In this document: positions 51,288-64,000 of the stretch, piece after piece
How the letters are laid out: each line of letters opens with the position of its first letter
Position numbering within the stretch: position 1 is the first letter of the stretch
Source of the DNA: Moringa oleifera
Lineage: Eukaryota > Streptophyta > Magnoliopsida > Brassicales > Moringaceae
Length of the DNA stretch: 64,000 bases
NCBI GenBank assembly: GCA_021397835.1
Contig: JAJFZO010000896.1
Span: forward strand, 5,310,501 to 5,374,500
Reading direction: 5' to 3'
Program-made: the position numbers and the translations under genes
Notes under the pieces: generated by a model
Seen by the model: the letters and a program-made list of their open reading frames with translations, nothing else
Databases searched by the model: none
Told to the model about the DNA's origin: nothing

Positions 51288-54200
51288 ATAAGCATCGGGG
51301 CAACCCAGCAATTACCCAATGATAGCCGTAACCATCTAGAGAGCTGTACAATTGCTGCTAAGCAATCACTGATGCTGGCACACATTTGCATTATGTTACC
51401 TAAGCGACGGTCCAATATCAATCATTGGCCCAAGAAGAACCGGGGGTAGGCACTAGAGGACCCAACTATAACTTACCAACAGTAATTAGCGTTGGGAAAG
51501 CCTAACGATTTCTATCGGGAAGTCGCTTGTGCTAGCAGATGCTTACACTAGCTTTGAAGGAACCCAATGACTATTTTGTTACTTTTAGGTGTGATTGATG
51601 GTGTCGATAGATGCTAATGCAAGTGGCGGGGGAGACTAATGATGACTCTATGGTAGTCGTTGCATTAAGAAAGCCCAACAATTGCTGCTGAGTAGTCATC
51701 AATACTCGTAGATGCTACTGTTAGCACTAAGAGAAATTAACAATGTCCTAGTGGTAGACGCTTGCACTGGCAGACATTATGCTGAGTACCCAACGATATC
51801 CCAACAATAGTCGCTAATGCAGTTAAACTAAAGGGCAAGCATTGAAGGAGCTCAATGATTGCCTAGCAGCTGTGGTCAGCACTGGGAGAGCCCAATGACT
51901 GCTTCGAGGCAGTCACTAGTACTGACAGATGCTTGCATCAGCTTTGAGGGAACCCAACAATTGCCTAACTACTACTATAGGGTAGTTATTGGTGTTGGCA
52001 GATGCTAGGGCCTATACTAAGGGAACCTAGAGACTACCTACCTATTGTTACGGGGTAATTCTTGGCAATAATAGATGTCATTGCTGGCATCGAGGGAGTG
52101 AAAGGATTACTCTATGACAATCATTGGCATCAGGAGAGCCCAATGACAATAACTAAGTAGTTGTTCAAGCTGGTAAATGCCAATGCTAGCATTAAGGGAT
52201 CTTAGTGAAGTCTGAGCGATAATTGTTAGAGCTAGCCAACATCTATGTTAGACTCCCCCAGTAATTCCTTAGTGACAATCATTGATGCAAGTAGACATGA
52301 TTATAAGCAATTGACGAGCCTAACGACACCCTAATAACAATAGTTGGCATTAGGAGAGCCTAGTGATGACTTCAAGGGATTCGTAACTGCTCGTAGATGG
52401 TCACGCTAGCTTTGGGGAGCCTAACGATTGCCCCATTATTTTAGCAGTGCAATTGCTAGTGTCGATAAATGCTAGTGCCAGCATTAAGGGAGCCTAATGA
52501 TGGCCTCGTGATAGTCGCTGGTGTTAGGAGAGCCCAACAATTGCAGCTGAGCAGTCATTAACACTGATAGATGGCAGCACCAACACTAAAATAACTCTGT
52601 AATGACTTAGCGACAATCACTGGTTCTCAGCGATTGCTGATGCTGGTAAATGCTAGTACTAGCATTAGGGGAACTCAATGACGACCCCATGGCAGTCATT
52701 AGCGCTGGCCAACATAAGTGCTCGGTTCCCCTTATGATGGCTCAATGGAATTACTGATGCAGGTAGACCTAACTCTAAACAATGAAGGAGCCTAAAAATA
52801 GCCTAGCAGCAATAGCTGGCATTAGGAAAGCCCAATGATGACTACGAGGGGTTTTAATAGTGCTGCCACACGCTTAGCCCAAATCATGGGGAACTCAATG
52901 ATTGCCTAGCTATTATTGTGGGGTAGTTGCTTGTGTTGGTAAATGCTAGTGCCAGTACCAAAAAAGCCTAGCAACAACCCCATGATAATCGTTGACATTA
53001 GCAGAGCCTAACAACATGCTCCTAGGCAATCAATCACGCTAATAGGTAGCAGTGTGAGCGTTAAAGCAACTCAACAACAACTTAGTGACAGTCGCTAGTG
53101 CTCGTAAAAATTAGCACTGGATTTTCTAGTGATAGCCTAACAGTGGTGGCTGGCACAAATAGATGTGAAGGCAAGCACAAAAGGGTCGAACGACGGCCTA
53201 GCAATAGTAGTAGGCATTGGGAAAGCCCAACGACTTCTGCGCAATATCATTGGTGCTGGCAGATGCTCATGTCTACTTGGGGGGAGCCTAATAACTACCC
53301 AATTACTATTGGGAGGTAGTTATTAGCATTTCTTGATGTTGATGCTACCATTAGGAGAGCCCTAGGACTGCATAGCTATTGCTGCAGGGCACTTGCTACT
53401 GTCGATAGACACTCGTGCTAGCACCAAAGAATCCTAGCGACAACCCAATAATAGTGGCTAGCGCTGGGAGAGCCCAATGATTGTTACTGGGCAGTCACTG
53501 ATGCCTGTAGATGCCAACGATGGCCCAACGATAGTCACTCGTGCAGGTAGATACGAGGGTAAGACTAGAGAAGCCCAACGGTGCCTTAACAGCAGTTTCT
53601 GGCATTAGGAGATACCTAATGGCAATTGCAGGGAAGTCACATGGTTTACCAAACACTCATGCTAGCTTTGGAAGAACTCAACGATTGCCTAGCCACTAGT
53701 ACAGGGCAATCGCTGGTGTCTGTTGACGTCGGCACTAGCACTAAGGGAGTTCAATGGCGACGACCCAATGATAGTCATAGGCATTGGGAGAGCCTCATGA
53801 CTACTACTGGGAAATGGCTTATGTTGGCAAACATGTGCACCAGGTTCCCTTAGTAACTGCTAAGCAATAGTCGTTAATGTAGGAAGACACGAGGGCAAGC
53901 ACTAAAGGAGCCTAACAACTGCCTAGCAGTTATCGTGGGTATTGGGATATCCTAATCATTATTACGGGGAAGTTGCTAGCACTGGTAAAGCCTAGTGCTA
54001 GCGTTGGTGGAACCTAACGACTAACTTGCTACTAGTGCACGATAGTTAATGCTGTCGTTAAATGCGAGCGCTAGCACTAGAAGAACCCATGGACTGCCCA
54101 ACTATTGGTATGAAGCAGTTATGGATGTCGATAAATACCAACCTTAGCATTAGGGGAGCCTAACAATGACCCCATGGTAGTTGCCGGCATTGACAGAGCC

Positions 54201-57200
54201 CAAGAACTACAGCTGGGCAGTTATTGACATTGGCAGCATCACTATAGGAGCAGAGCGATAATCCAATGATAATCGTTAGTACTAGCAGACATTTATGCTT
54301 GGTTCCCTCAACGACGACCTAGTGACAATCATTAGTGCAGGTAGACGTAAGCGCAAGCACTAGAAGAGCGCAATGATGACCTACTAGTAGTAGTTTATGC
54401 TAGGAGAGCTTAATAACTATTACAGGGTACTCGTTGCAGCTTGCAAACGCTAACACTAGCTTTGAGGAACCCAACGACTGCTCAGTTACTACTATAAGGT
54501 AGTTGCTAGTATTGGTAAACACTGGTGTTAAAACTAAATAAACCTAGGGACTGCCTAGATATTGCTACAGGGTAGTTCCTAGTATGAGTAGATATTAGTG
54601 CCAGCACCACGGGAGCCCAAGGACGACCTCATGATAGTTGCTAGCATTAGGCCGAGCACAACGATTATTGCAGGGTTATCGTTGGCGCTGGTAGGGGCCA
54701 CCAGTATCTATAGTAAACCTGAATGACGACCGAGCAAAAATGACTGATGTTGTTAGACATATATAGTGGATTGTCCAAGCAATGGCCCAATAATTATCTT
54801 TAGAGAGGCAGACACAAGGGCAAACACAAAAAGAGCCCAACTACTACTCTAAGAAAGTCGCTAGCGCTGGCATACGTTAGCGTCAGCTTTGGGGGAACCT
54901 AATGACTGCCTTGCAACTATAACTAGCAATTGCTAGTGTTGGCATATGCTAGTACTAGCAACTACGGAGCCTAAAGATGGACCTACGATAGTTGTTGGCA
55001 TTGTGAGAGCCTAATGACTGCTGCTAGGCAGTTGCTAGCGCTTTTTTAGGGCAACGCGGCATGAACGGAGCTCAACGATGACCTAATGGCAGTTGCTAGT
55101 GCTGGTAGACATTTGCACTAGGTTTTCTCAATGATGGCCCAGCGAAAGTTGCTCGCGTTAGTAAATGTAAGGGAAGGCACCAAAGAAGCCGAATGATAAC
55201 CCAGCGGCAATTATTGATGTTAAAAGAGCCCAACAACTGCTGAAGGAAAATTGCTAATGTTGGCAGACATTAAAGCCAGCTTTTAGGGATCCGATCAACT
55301 GCTTAGCTACTACTGCAAGGCAATTGTTGGTGCTGGCAAACGTTAGCACTAAGGCTAGGAAATCCTTGCCACTGCCAAGCTATTGGTGCGAGGCAATTGT
55401 TGGTGTTAGTAGATACTAATGCTAACATCGGAGGAGCCCGACATGTCTCTATGGCAGTCACTGCTGTTGAAAAGCTCAATGATGTTTGCATGATAGTCTT
55501 CATGACTATCATCATTTTAGGCGAATGCCAGCATTTACGGAGCTCAGCAGCAACCTAAAGGCAATCATTTACACTAGTAGTCATTTGCACTAGGTTCCCC
55601 TAATGATGGCTCAACGATTATTGCTACTGTAGGTAGACGTGAGAGTTAGCACTTGAAGGGCTTAACAATGGCTTAGTTGTAATGTTTAGCACTGGGAAAG
55701 CCCAATGACTACTGCAGGAAGTCATAAGTATGGGTAGATGTTGATGCTAACTTTAAGGAACCCAATGATTACTCAGCTACTGCTATAGGGCAATTGTTGG
55801 CGTTAGTAGTCACAAGTGCCAGTGCTTGGGGAACCAAAGGACTGCTTATCTATTATTATGAGGCAATTACTCATGTTGGTAGATGCTAGTGCTAGCACCA
55901 AGGGAGCCCAAAGATGACCCCATGATAATTAATTGTGTTGTGAGAGCCCCACGACTGTTGCGGTGTAGTCACTTGCATAGGTAAAGGTTAGTGCCATCAC
56001 CTAGGGAGCTTAATGATGACCCAACAACAGTTGTTGATGGTGGCAAACATCAGCACTGGTTTTTCCCAATAATGGCCCAATAAAAATGGGTGGTGCACTT
56101 AAACACGATGACAAGCGTTGCAGGAGCCTAATGATGATTTAGTAGTAGCTTTTAGCACTAAGAGACCTTAACTACTATTATGAGAGTCATTGGTGCAGGC
56201 AAATGCTAGCACCAGCTTTGGAGGAACTCAACGGCTGCCTAGCTATTATTCTGAGGCAATGTTATTGTTTGTAAATGCTAGTTCTAGGACTAGGGGAATT
56301 AAGAGACTGACCAGCTATTGTTGCAGGTAATTATAAGTGTCAGTGGACATTAGTGCTAGCACTAAAAGAGCCTAGTGACATCCCTATGACTGTTACTAGC
56401 ATTGAGAGAGCCCAACGACTATTGCTCAACAATTATTGGTGTTATTTAAGGCCAGCATCAGTAATAGGGGAGCTCAAAGATGACTTAGCGATAGTCATAG
56501 TCACTAGTAGATATTTGCATTGGGTTTTCACAGCGATGGGCCAGCGGTAATTCCTGGCGTAGGTAGATGCAAGGGCAAGCGCTTGAGGAGCCCAACAATG
56601 GCCTAGCAATAATAGTTAGCACAGTGAGAGCCCAATGATATTCACTGCATGGAAGCCGCGGTCCTAGTTAACGCAAGTACAAGGCTTGGGGGAACATAAC
56701 AGCTACCTAGCTATTGCTGTGGAACTATTGCTAGTGTAGAAAGACAGTAGTTTTAGCGCTAAGGGAACCTAAGGATTATTTAGCTATTATTGTGTGGCAA
56801 TTTTTGGTGTTTATAGATGCTAGTACCAGCACTAGGGGAGCCTAACGATGGCCACATGATAGTCGTTAGCATTAGTAGATGCCATTGTTGGCACCAAGGG
56901 AGCTCAGCAATACCTTAAGTACAGTCACAATGCTAGGAGACATCTCCATTGGGTCACCTAATGATAGCTCAATGATGTCCCTAGCACAGATAGACATGAG
57001 GGCTAAAACTAGGAGAGCCCAATGATAGCCTCGCAATAGTTGTTGGCATTAGGAGAGCCCTATGACTAATGCGAGGTAATAATTGGTGCTGGTAGACACT
57101 AGTGCTGGCTTTGAAGGAACCCAACGAATGGCCCCATGGTCGATAGGATTGGAAATGTTGAACAACAGCTACATGGTAGTCGTTGACATTGGTAGATGTT

Positions 57201-58965
57201 AGCGTTAGCATTAAAAGGCGACGACTTAACAACTATTGCTGGCACTCGCAAATGCAAGTGTAAGCATTGGAAAAACTCAATGATGGCCCTGCTACAGTGG
57301 TTAGCATTGGGAAAGCCTAATAATCACTGCATGGTAGTCACCAGTGCTGGCAAACACTTGCGTTAGCTTTAAAGGAAACTACCAACTCCTTAGCTACTAA
57401 TGTAGGGCATTTACTTATGTTGGCAGATGCTAGTCTTAGTACCAGGAAATCAAGGATAGCCCAGCTATAGTAATAGGGTAGTTGTTGATATCGGTAGACT
57501 CTAGTGATAGAATCAAATGAGCCTAGTGACAACCCTGTAATAGTCTTAAGAGCTAGTAGATGCTAGTGCCAACACCAGGTTTGCTAATAATGACCCTGTA
57601 ATAGTCTCTGATGTTGGGAGAGCCCAACAACTGCTATAAAGCAATTGCTAATGTTGGTAGATGCCAGCGCTAGCATTATGAAATCTCAGTGATGACTTAA
57701 TGATAGTTACTAGCATTGGCAACATTAGCACTACGTTCTCCCAACAATGGCTCAATGATAGTTGTTGGCACAAGTAGATACATGAGCAAGCACTAAAGGA
57801 GCCAAATGATTGCCCAGCAGCAGTAATGGGCATTACGAAAGCCCAACGGCTTTTGTGGGTAAGTCACTGATGTTGGTAAACGATCGTGCCAGCTTTAGCG
57901 CAATCTAACGACTTCTAAGCTACTATTATAGGGTAGTTACATTTGTTAGGAAATGTCGACACCAACACTAGAGGAACCTAAAGACTGCACCGCTATTGTT
58001 ATGGGTTAGTTATTTGTGTCGATAGATGCTAGTGCTAGCTCAAGGGGAGCCCAACGACGGCCTAATGATAGTCACAAGTGTTGAGAGAGCCTAAAAACTC
58101 TTGTTGGGCAATCATTAATGCTAACAGACATTTTCACTGGGTTTCCCTAGTGATGGCCTAATGATAATCGTTGGCATAGATAAACATGAGGGTAAGCATT
58201 AGAGGAGCCTATTGACTACCAAGTAATAATGGTTGATGTTTGAAAAGTCCAACAACCACTACAGCGAAGTCCATAGTGCTCGCAGATGCTCATGCCAGTT
58301 TTGTGGGAAGCCAACAACTGCCTAGTTACCTCTAAGGTGCAATTATTGGTGTCAGTTGATGCCAATGCCAGTACTGAAGGAGCCTAACGATGACTCAATG
58401 ATAGCTTTTGACGTAAACAAGCCTAAGGACTATAGTTGAGCAGTCATTGATATTGACAGTTATTAGTGCCAATACTAGGGTAGCTCAACGATGACCTGGC
58501 AATAGTCATTGGTGCTACCAAACACTTATGCTGGGTTCCCCCAATGATGGGCTAGTAGTAGTCACTGGCGCAAGTAGACAAGAGGGCAAGCACTGGAAAA
58601 GTCAAACAATGACTTAAGAGTAGTTGTTGGTGTTAGGAGAGCCCAACGACTATTGTGGAAATGTTGCTGATACGGGCAAACTCTGCGCTAGGTTACCTTA
58701 GCGATGGTCCAACGATAGTTGTTAGCAATAGTTGGCATTGGAAAGCCCAATGATTAATGTAAAAAAGTCATTAGTGCTAGCAGATGCTTGCACCAACATT
58801 TAGGGAACCCAATAACCGCCCTGCTATTATTACGGGGTAGTTACTGGTGTTGATCGACACAGACGCCAACAAGAGGGGAACCTAAGGATTGCCCAGCTAG
58901 TGATGCCAGGTAGTTATTGGTATCGATAGACAGTAGTGCTAGCAATGAGGTAGTTTAGCGATGGC

Positions 58966-61900
58966 AACTTAGCACGCTCGCTGGGCAGTTAATCGAAGGA
59001 CAACGATGAGGGTCTAGCTCGCATGGGGTGCCCATGGCTTGGCTAGCACACTTACTGCAATCGCACTTTGGATCTTCCATTCTCATGGTGCTTGTTGGGG
59101 GCATCCGTGGCTTGCCTTTCATGCCCACGATTTGTGCGACATAGCTCCCTCGGCACGCTTGTAGGGATAACGATAAGAATCTGGCCCGTGTGGGTCACTT
59201 AAGGCATGGTTGGCGCTTGCTGTGGATGCATATTGGGCCTCTCACCTATGTGATACCTATTGGGAGTAGTACTGATTTACCTTTTATGCCCAAGTTTTAT
59301 GTGACGCAACTTCCTTGGCACAGAGACAAGGTAGTCTATTGAGGGATAGCGACGAGGGTCTAGCTCGTATGGAGTGCCCATGGCCTCACTAGTGCGCTAG
59401 CTACGGTTGCACATTATGCCCTCCGCCCGTCATAAGCTTGCTAGAGGTAGGCATGGCTTACCACCTGTGCCAATGGTTTGTGTGATGGGGCTTCCTTAGC
59501 CCACTCATTAGATAGCCTATTGAAGGATGACATTGAGGGTCTGACTCACATAAGGTGCACACGGCCTTATTGGCGAGCCTGCTGTTATCGTATGCTGGGC
59601 CTTTTAGTTAGAGGAAGCCGTAGTTTGCCTCTCACGCCCATGGTCCATGTAATATGACTCCCTTTGCATGCTTAATGGGCAGTCTATCAAGAGACAATGA
59701 TGAGGGCTTAGCTCATGTTACGCCCTTTGCCCATTTTATACCTATTAGGAGTAGTCATGGCTTGTCTTTCGTGCGCATGTTTCATGCAACGTAGTTCCTT
59801 TGGCATGCTCATCAGGCAGTGTGTAAAGGGATGGTGACAAGGGTCTGGCACGCATAGGGAGCCTATGGCCTAGATGGCATGCCTATTGCGATCGCACACT
59901 AGGCCTTCTATCTAAGCTGAGCTTGCTAAGGGTAACCATGGTTGACCTCCCATGTCCATGCTTCATGAGGCATGGTTCCCTTGGCATGCTTATTGGGCAG
60001 TCTATCGAGGGACAACAAAAAGGATCTGGCTTAAGTAAGGTGACCATTACGTGGGTGGAGTACCTATTGCGGTCGCACGTTGGGCTTTTTGCCCATTTAG
60101 TGCTTATAGGTGGTAACCATGACTTATCTCCCATGCTCACTGTCTATGCAATGTGACTTCCTTGGGATGTTCATTGGGTAGTCTCTCGAGGGATAATGAC
60201 AACGTTCTCACCCACATGGGCGTTCATGGCATGGGAGCTTGCTGTGACGCTTCTTGGGGGTAGCATCGGCTTGCCTTTCATGCTTACGTTTCATGCTATG
60301 CTGCTCACTTGGCAGGCTAGCTTGATAGTCAATCAAGCAATAACGATGAGCATCTGGCTCATGTAAGGTGCCAATGATCTGCCTAGAGCGCTTGCAAGAA
60401 GCACACATTGGGCCCTTTGCCCATCACATGCCTGGTAGAAGCCATCGTGGCTTGCCTCTGTGCTTAAGGTACCTATAATGTAGATCCCTTAGCACGCTCA
60501 CTAAGCAATACATCGAGGAACAATGACGAGGGTCTAGCTCACGTAGGGCACCAATAGCCTGAGGCGCGCCTTTTTTGGTCGCAAGGTGGGCCTTTCACCC
60601 ATGCCACGTCTACTGGGGGTGGTTGTTACCTCCTTTCCCATGGTCTGTGTGATATGGCCCCCTTGGCATGCTCACTAGGTAGTCTATCAAGGGATAGCGG
60701 TCTGTGTCTCATGGGGCACCCATGGCCTGGTTGGCGCACCATTTTTCATCTTGCACTAGGCCTTTGGCTAACGTAGTGCCTGTAACTAGCAGTTGTGGCT
60801 TGCCTCTCATTCCCATGGTTCATATGATGTGGCTTCCATAGTACACTTGTTAGACAATCTATCAAGGGACAATGACGACGGTCTAGCTTGTGTGGGTGCC
60901 CATGGCCTGCATAGGGGCACCCGTTGCTTGCCTCCCATGCCTATAATTGGTGCAACCCGACTCTTTTGGCACATTCACTAGGCAGTCTCTCAAAGGGACA
61001 ATGATGAGGGTCTGGCCCGCAAGGGGTGCCCATGTCATGGCTGGAGCCTGCTGTGGAAGCATGCTGGGCCTTCCGCCCATGCGATGCCTATTAGTGGTAC
61101 TAGTGGCTTGTCTTCCATGCCCATGTTTCTGCAACGTGGACGATGGTGTAGCTTGCATGGGGCACACATGGCTTACCTGGCTTGCTAGCTATGGCAGCAC
61201 GTTAGGACCTTAGCTAATCACATGCCTTCTAAAGGTAGGCATGGCTTGCCTCTCGTGCGCATGGTCTGTGTGATGCAGCTTCCTTGACACACTTTTTGGG
61301 ATGTTTATAGAGTGACAGTGATGAGGGTTTGGCACACATAGGGCACCCATGGCTTGGCTAGTAAGCCCACTGCTACTGAAACGCTGAGCTTTCTACCCAT
61401 CTCATCCCAATCGAGGGCCATCATTGCTTGGCTCTCATGCCCATGTTTCATGTGATTCGACTTTCTTAGCACTGCCATTAGGTAGTTTATCAAGGGATGA
61501 TGTTGAGGGATACGGCTTCCTAGCATGCTTGCTATGGTCGCACACTAGGCCTTCCACCCAAGCAATGCCTATTGTGGGTTGTTGTGGCCTACCTCCTGCG
61601 CCTATGGTCTGTGTAATGCGGCTCCCTTTGCATGCTCATTGGTATTCCATCTAGCAAAAGCATCGAGGGTCTAACTCACATGGGGCACCCATGACTCGCT
61701 TGAAGCACATATTGCAGCTGCACATTAGGCCTTCCACCCATGACGCATCCACGGGGGGCAGTTATGGCTCACCTACCACGCCCATGTCCGTGCGATGTGG
61801 TTCTTTTGCCACACTAGTTAGGGAGCCTATTGAAGGACAGTCACAAGGGTCTAGCTCGTGTAAAGTGCCCATGGCCTCGCTGGCACTTTTGCTGTGGTCA

Positions 61901-64000
61901 TATGCTAGGCCACTCCCTTATGCCGTGCTTTCTTAGGGTGGCTATGGCTGGCCTCCCATGCCTATGGTTCGTGCGATGCGGCTCCCTTGGCATGCTCATT
62001 GGGTAATCTATCAAGGGATAGCGATAAAGGTTTAGCTCGCGTGAGGTGCCCACAGCCTGCCTGGCGCGCCTACTGTGATTGCACTCTAGGCCTTTCACCC
62101 TTACGATGTTTGTTGAGGGCACCTGTTGCTTGCCTCCCATGCCTACAATCTATGCAATGTGGTTCCTTTAGCACGCTCACTGGGCAGTCTCGCGAGGGAC
62201 AAAGATAAGGGTTTGGTTCAACTAGGGTGCCCAAGGTATGGCAAGGGCCTACTATGGCCGCATGTTGGGCCTTCCACCTATGCGATGCTGTTGGGGGTAA
62301 CAGTGGCTTGCCTTTTTTGCGACACAGCTCCCTTGGCATGTAGGCTAGGTGGTCTATTGGGGAATAACACACAAGTCTGGCTCGCGTGGGGTGCCTATGG
62401 CATGGCTGACATGCCTGCTGCTACCACATGTTGGGCCCTCTACCCATCACGTGCCTTTTAAAGGCATGCATGGCTTTTTTCCCGTGCCCATGATTCTTGT
62501 CATGCGGCTCCGTTGGCATGCTCGCTAAGAGGTCTATCGAGCAATAATGACAAGGTTTTAGCTCGCATGAGCGCCTATGCCTAGTTGGCATGCCTATTAC
62601 CAAGGCATGCTAGGGCTTTCACCCATCCCTTACTAATTGGGGGCAGCCATGACTTGCCTCTCTTACCCATGTTCTGTGCAATGCAACTTCTTTGGCACCC
62701 TCGCTGAGCAATCTGTCAAAGGATGACGATGAGGGTCAGGCTCGCTTGGGGCGCCCATTGCCTGTTAGCACGCCTATTATAGTCATATGCTAGGCTTTCC
62801 AACCATGTGATGCCTATTTGGGGTATCCATAGCTTCCCTTCTATGCCCATGGTCCATGTAATACGACTTCATTTGCACGCTTGCTAGGCACCTTATCGAG
62901 CGATAATGATGAGGGTCTAACTTGTGTGGAGGGCCCATGAACTCGCTTGCACACTTGTTATGGCTATACGTTTGGCCCTATGCCCATCACGTGCCTACTA
63001 GTGGCAGTCATGGCTTGCCTCTGTACACATGGTACTTGTGATGCGGCTTCCTTGGCATGCTCACTGGGAAGTCTATCAAGGGATAATGACGAATGTTTGG
63101 CTCTCATAGGGGGCACATGGCCTGGCTGGCATGCTTGCTATGACCGCACGCTGGGCCTTTCGCCCATGCTGTGCCTAGTGTAGGCAGCCATGGCTGGCCT
63201 CCCATGCCCATGGCTCGTGCGATGTGGCTCCTTTGGCACGCTCACTAGGTAGTCTATAGAGGGACAACGATGAAAATCTAGCTCAAGTGGGGTGCCCATG
63301 GCTTGGCTGGCATGCCTATTGTGGTCATATGCTAGGCCTGGTTTGTGCGATGCAGCTCCCTTAGCATACTCGTTGAGCGGTCTATCTAGGGATAGCAGTG
63401 AGGGTCTAGCTGGTATGGGGTGCTTATGGCATGGCTGGCGCCTACTGTGGGTGAATATTGGGCCTTCCACCTAAGCAATGCCTATTAAAGGTAGCAATAA
63501 CTTGCCTTTCATGCCCAAGTTTTATGCAATGTGGCTCTTTTGGCATGCAGGCTAGGCAGTCAATCGAGGGATAGTAAGGACAGTGTGGCTCGTATAAGGC
63601 ACCCATGGCCTAACTAGCTCGCCTGCTATAGTTGCACATTAGGCCCTCTACCATCACATGCCTTTTAAAGGTAGGCATGGCTTACCTTCCGTGCCCATGG
63701 TTCATGTGATGCAGCTCCCTTAGCATGTTCGCTAGGAAGTCTATCGAGGGACAGCGACGAGGGTTTGGCTCACATGGGCCACCTATGGCTTGGCTTGCAT
63801 TCTTATGGCTGCATGCTAGGCCTTTCACCCATCCCATGCTAGTTAGGGACAGCCGTGGCTTGCATCTGTGGCCATGTTCCATACGACATGGCTTCTTTGG
63901 CACGCTGGCTGCCCAGTTCATTGAGGGATGATGTTAAGGGTCTCGCTCGCTTTGGGCACCCCCGGCTTGGCTGGCACGCCTACTATGGCTACACGCTGGG
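58966..64000. repeat. Satellite B block of macro-repeat copy 3 (runs off the window)
   Basis: About 28 monomers of about 180 bp, collinear with 26336-31190. Variant monomers appear in the same order, such as 'cacatgcc' plus 'ttctaaaggtagg' types at 59420, 60428, 61220, 62448 and 63655 (spacing about 1.2 kb at the end). It lacks two monomers (about 0.37 kb) relative to copy 1 near 60290 (copy 1 about 27680-28050). A hand count over 110 bp (28237-28346 against 60471-60580) gave 22 differences, 17 of them transitions. No gene was seen. Confidence 0.95.

Larger units (their letters stand above)
45599..58965. repeat. Satellite A block of macro-repeat copy 3
   Basis: About 13.37 kb of satellite A. 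From about 47.4 kb it follows copy 1 (15.55 kb onward) module by module to the A-to-B junction. Paired landmarks include 'gtgggcagacttttctac' at 47570 with 15745, 'aacgactatgcatggtat' at 47900 with 16008, and 'ttcatgactatcatcatttt' at 55500 with 22660. The first part (45.6-46.75 kb) duplicates 48.4-49.46 kb. No gene, RNA gene or transposon was seen. Confidence 0.93.

Noticed and set aside
62126..62461. Open frames of about 100 codons on both strands of satellite B (for example 62126-62461 and 63138-63470).
   Set aside because: GC-rich 180-bp monomers (180 is a multiple of three) tend to keep frames open over neighbouring monomers. Both strands are open over the same bases and the frames do not persist between copies 1 and 3.
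1..64000. rRNA, tRNA, telomere repeats or microsatellites.
   Set aside because: No rRNA-like or tRNA cloverleaf sequence was recognised on reading. 'cctaac' and 'ccctaa' strings occur only singly within modules, not as telomeric tandem arrays.
1..64000. A fungal genome mutated by RIP, as the source of the C-to-T bias.
   Set aside because: The LTR element has plant-type PBS, Gag, integrase and chromodomain, and the stops arise in CAG and CAA contexts, consistent with plant CG and CHG methylation.

Overview
The window is almost entirely satellite DNA from a plant nuclear genome. It has one decayed LTR retrotransposon and no intact gene. A flowering plant is inferred from the retroelement, which is a Ty3/gypsy chromovirus primed by initiator Met-tRNA with plant-type Gag, integrase and chromodomain. 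The species cannot be named. Base changes are dominated by transitions, with C to T and G to A at CG, CAG and CAA sites, as expected of heavily methylated, silent heterochromatin.

Two unrelated satellite families alternate. Satellite A is built from short modules of about 38 to 73 bp, strung into a composite unit of about 470 bp. In the first 9.36 kb these are grouped into a higher-order repeat of about 2.14 kb. Satellite B is GC-richer, with a classical monomer of about 180 bp rich in CCATGG palindromes.

Layout: 1-9357 satellite A (2.14-kb higher-order array); 9358-9454 half a satellite B monomer; 9455-15314 the retrotransposon (5' LTR, PBS, dead gag-pol with chromodomain, PPT, 3' LTR lacking its end); 15363-26335 satellite A block; 26336-31910 satellite B block; 31911-45262 satellite A block; 45263-45598 a remnant satellite B block; 45599-58965 satellite A block; 58966-64000 satellite B block, running off the window.

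The most striking structure is at the largest scale. The A+B segment at about 15.4-31.2 kb is collinear with about 47.4-64.0 kb, module by module and junction by junction, at an offset of 31.8-32.9 kb. The 31.9-45.6 kb segment is a third, rearranged copy with the same A/B junctions but with its B block collapsed to about 0.33 kb. So modules, composite units, higher-order repeats and A/B macro-repeats are nested at four levels. Nothing here acts as a gene network; any function would be structural (heterochromatin, knob, pericentromere or centromere) and is not demonstrated. All alignments were made by eye; percentages are given only where differences were counted by hand.
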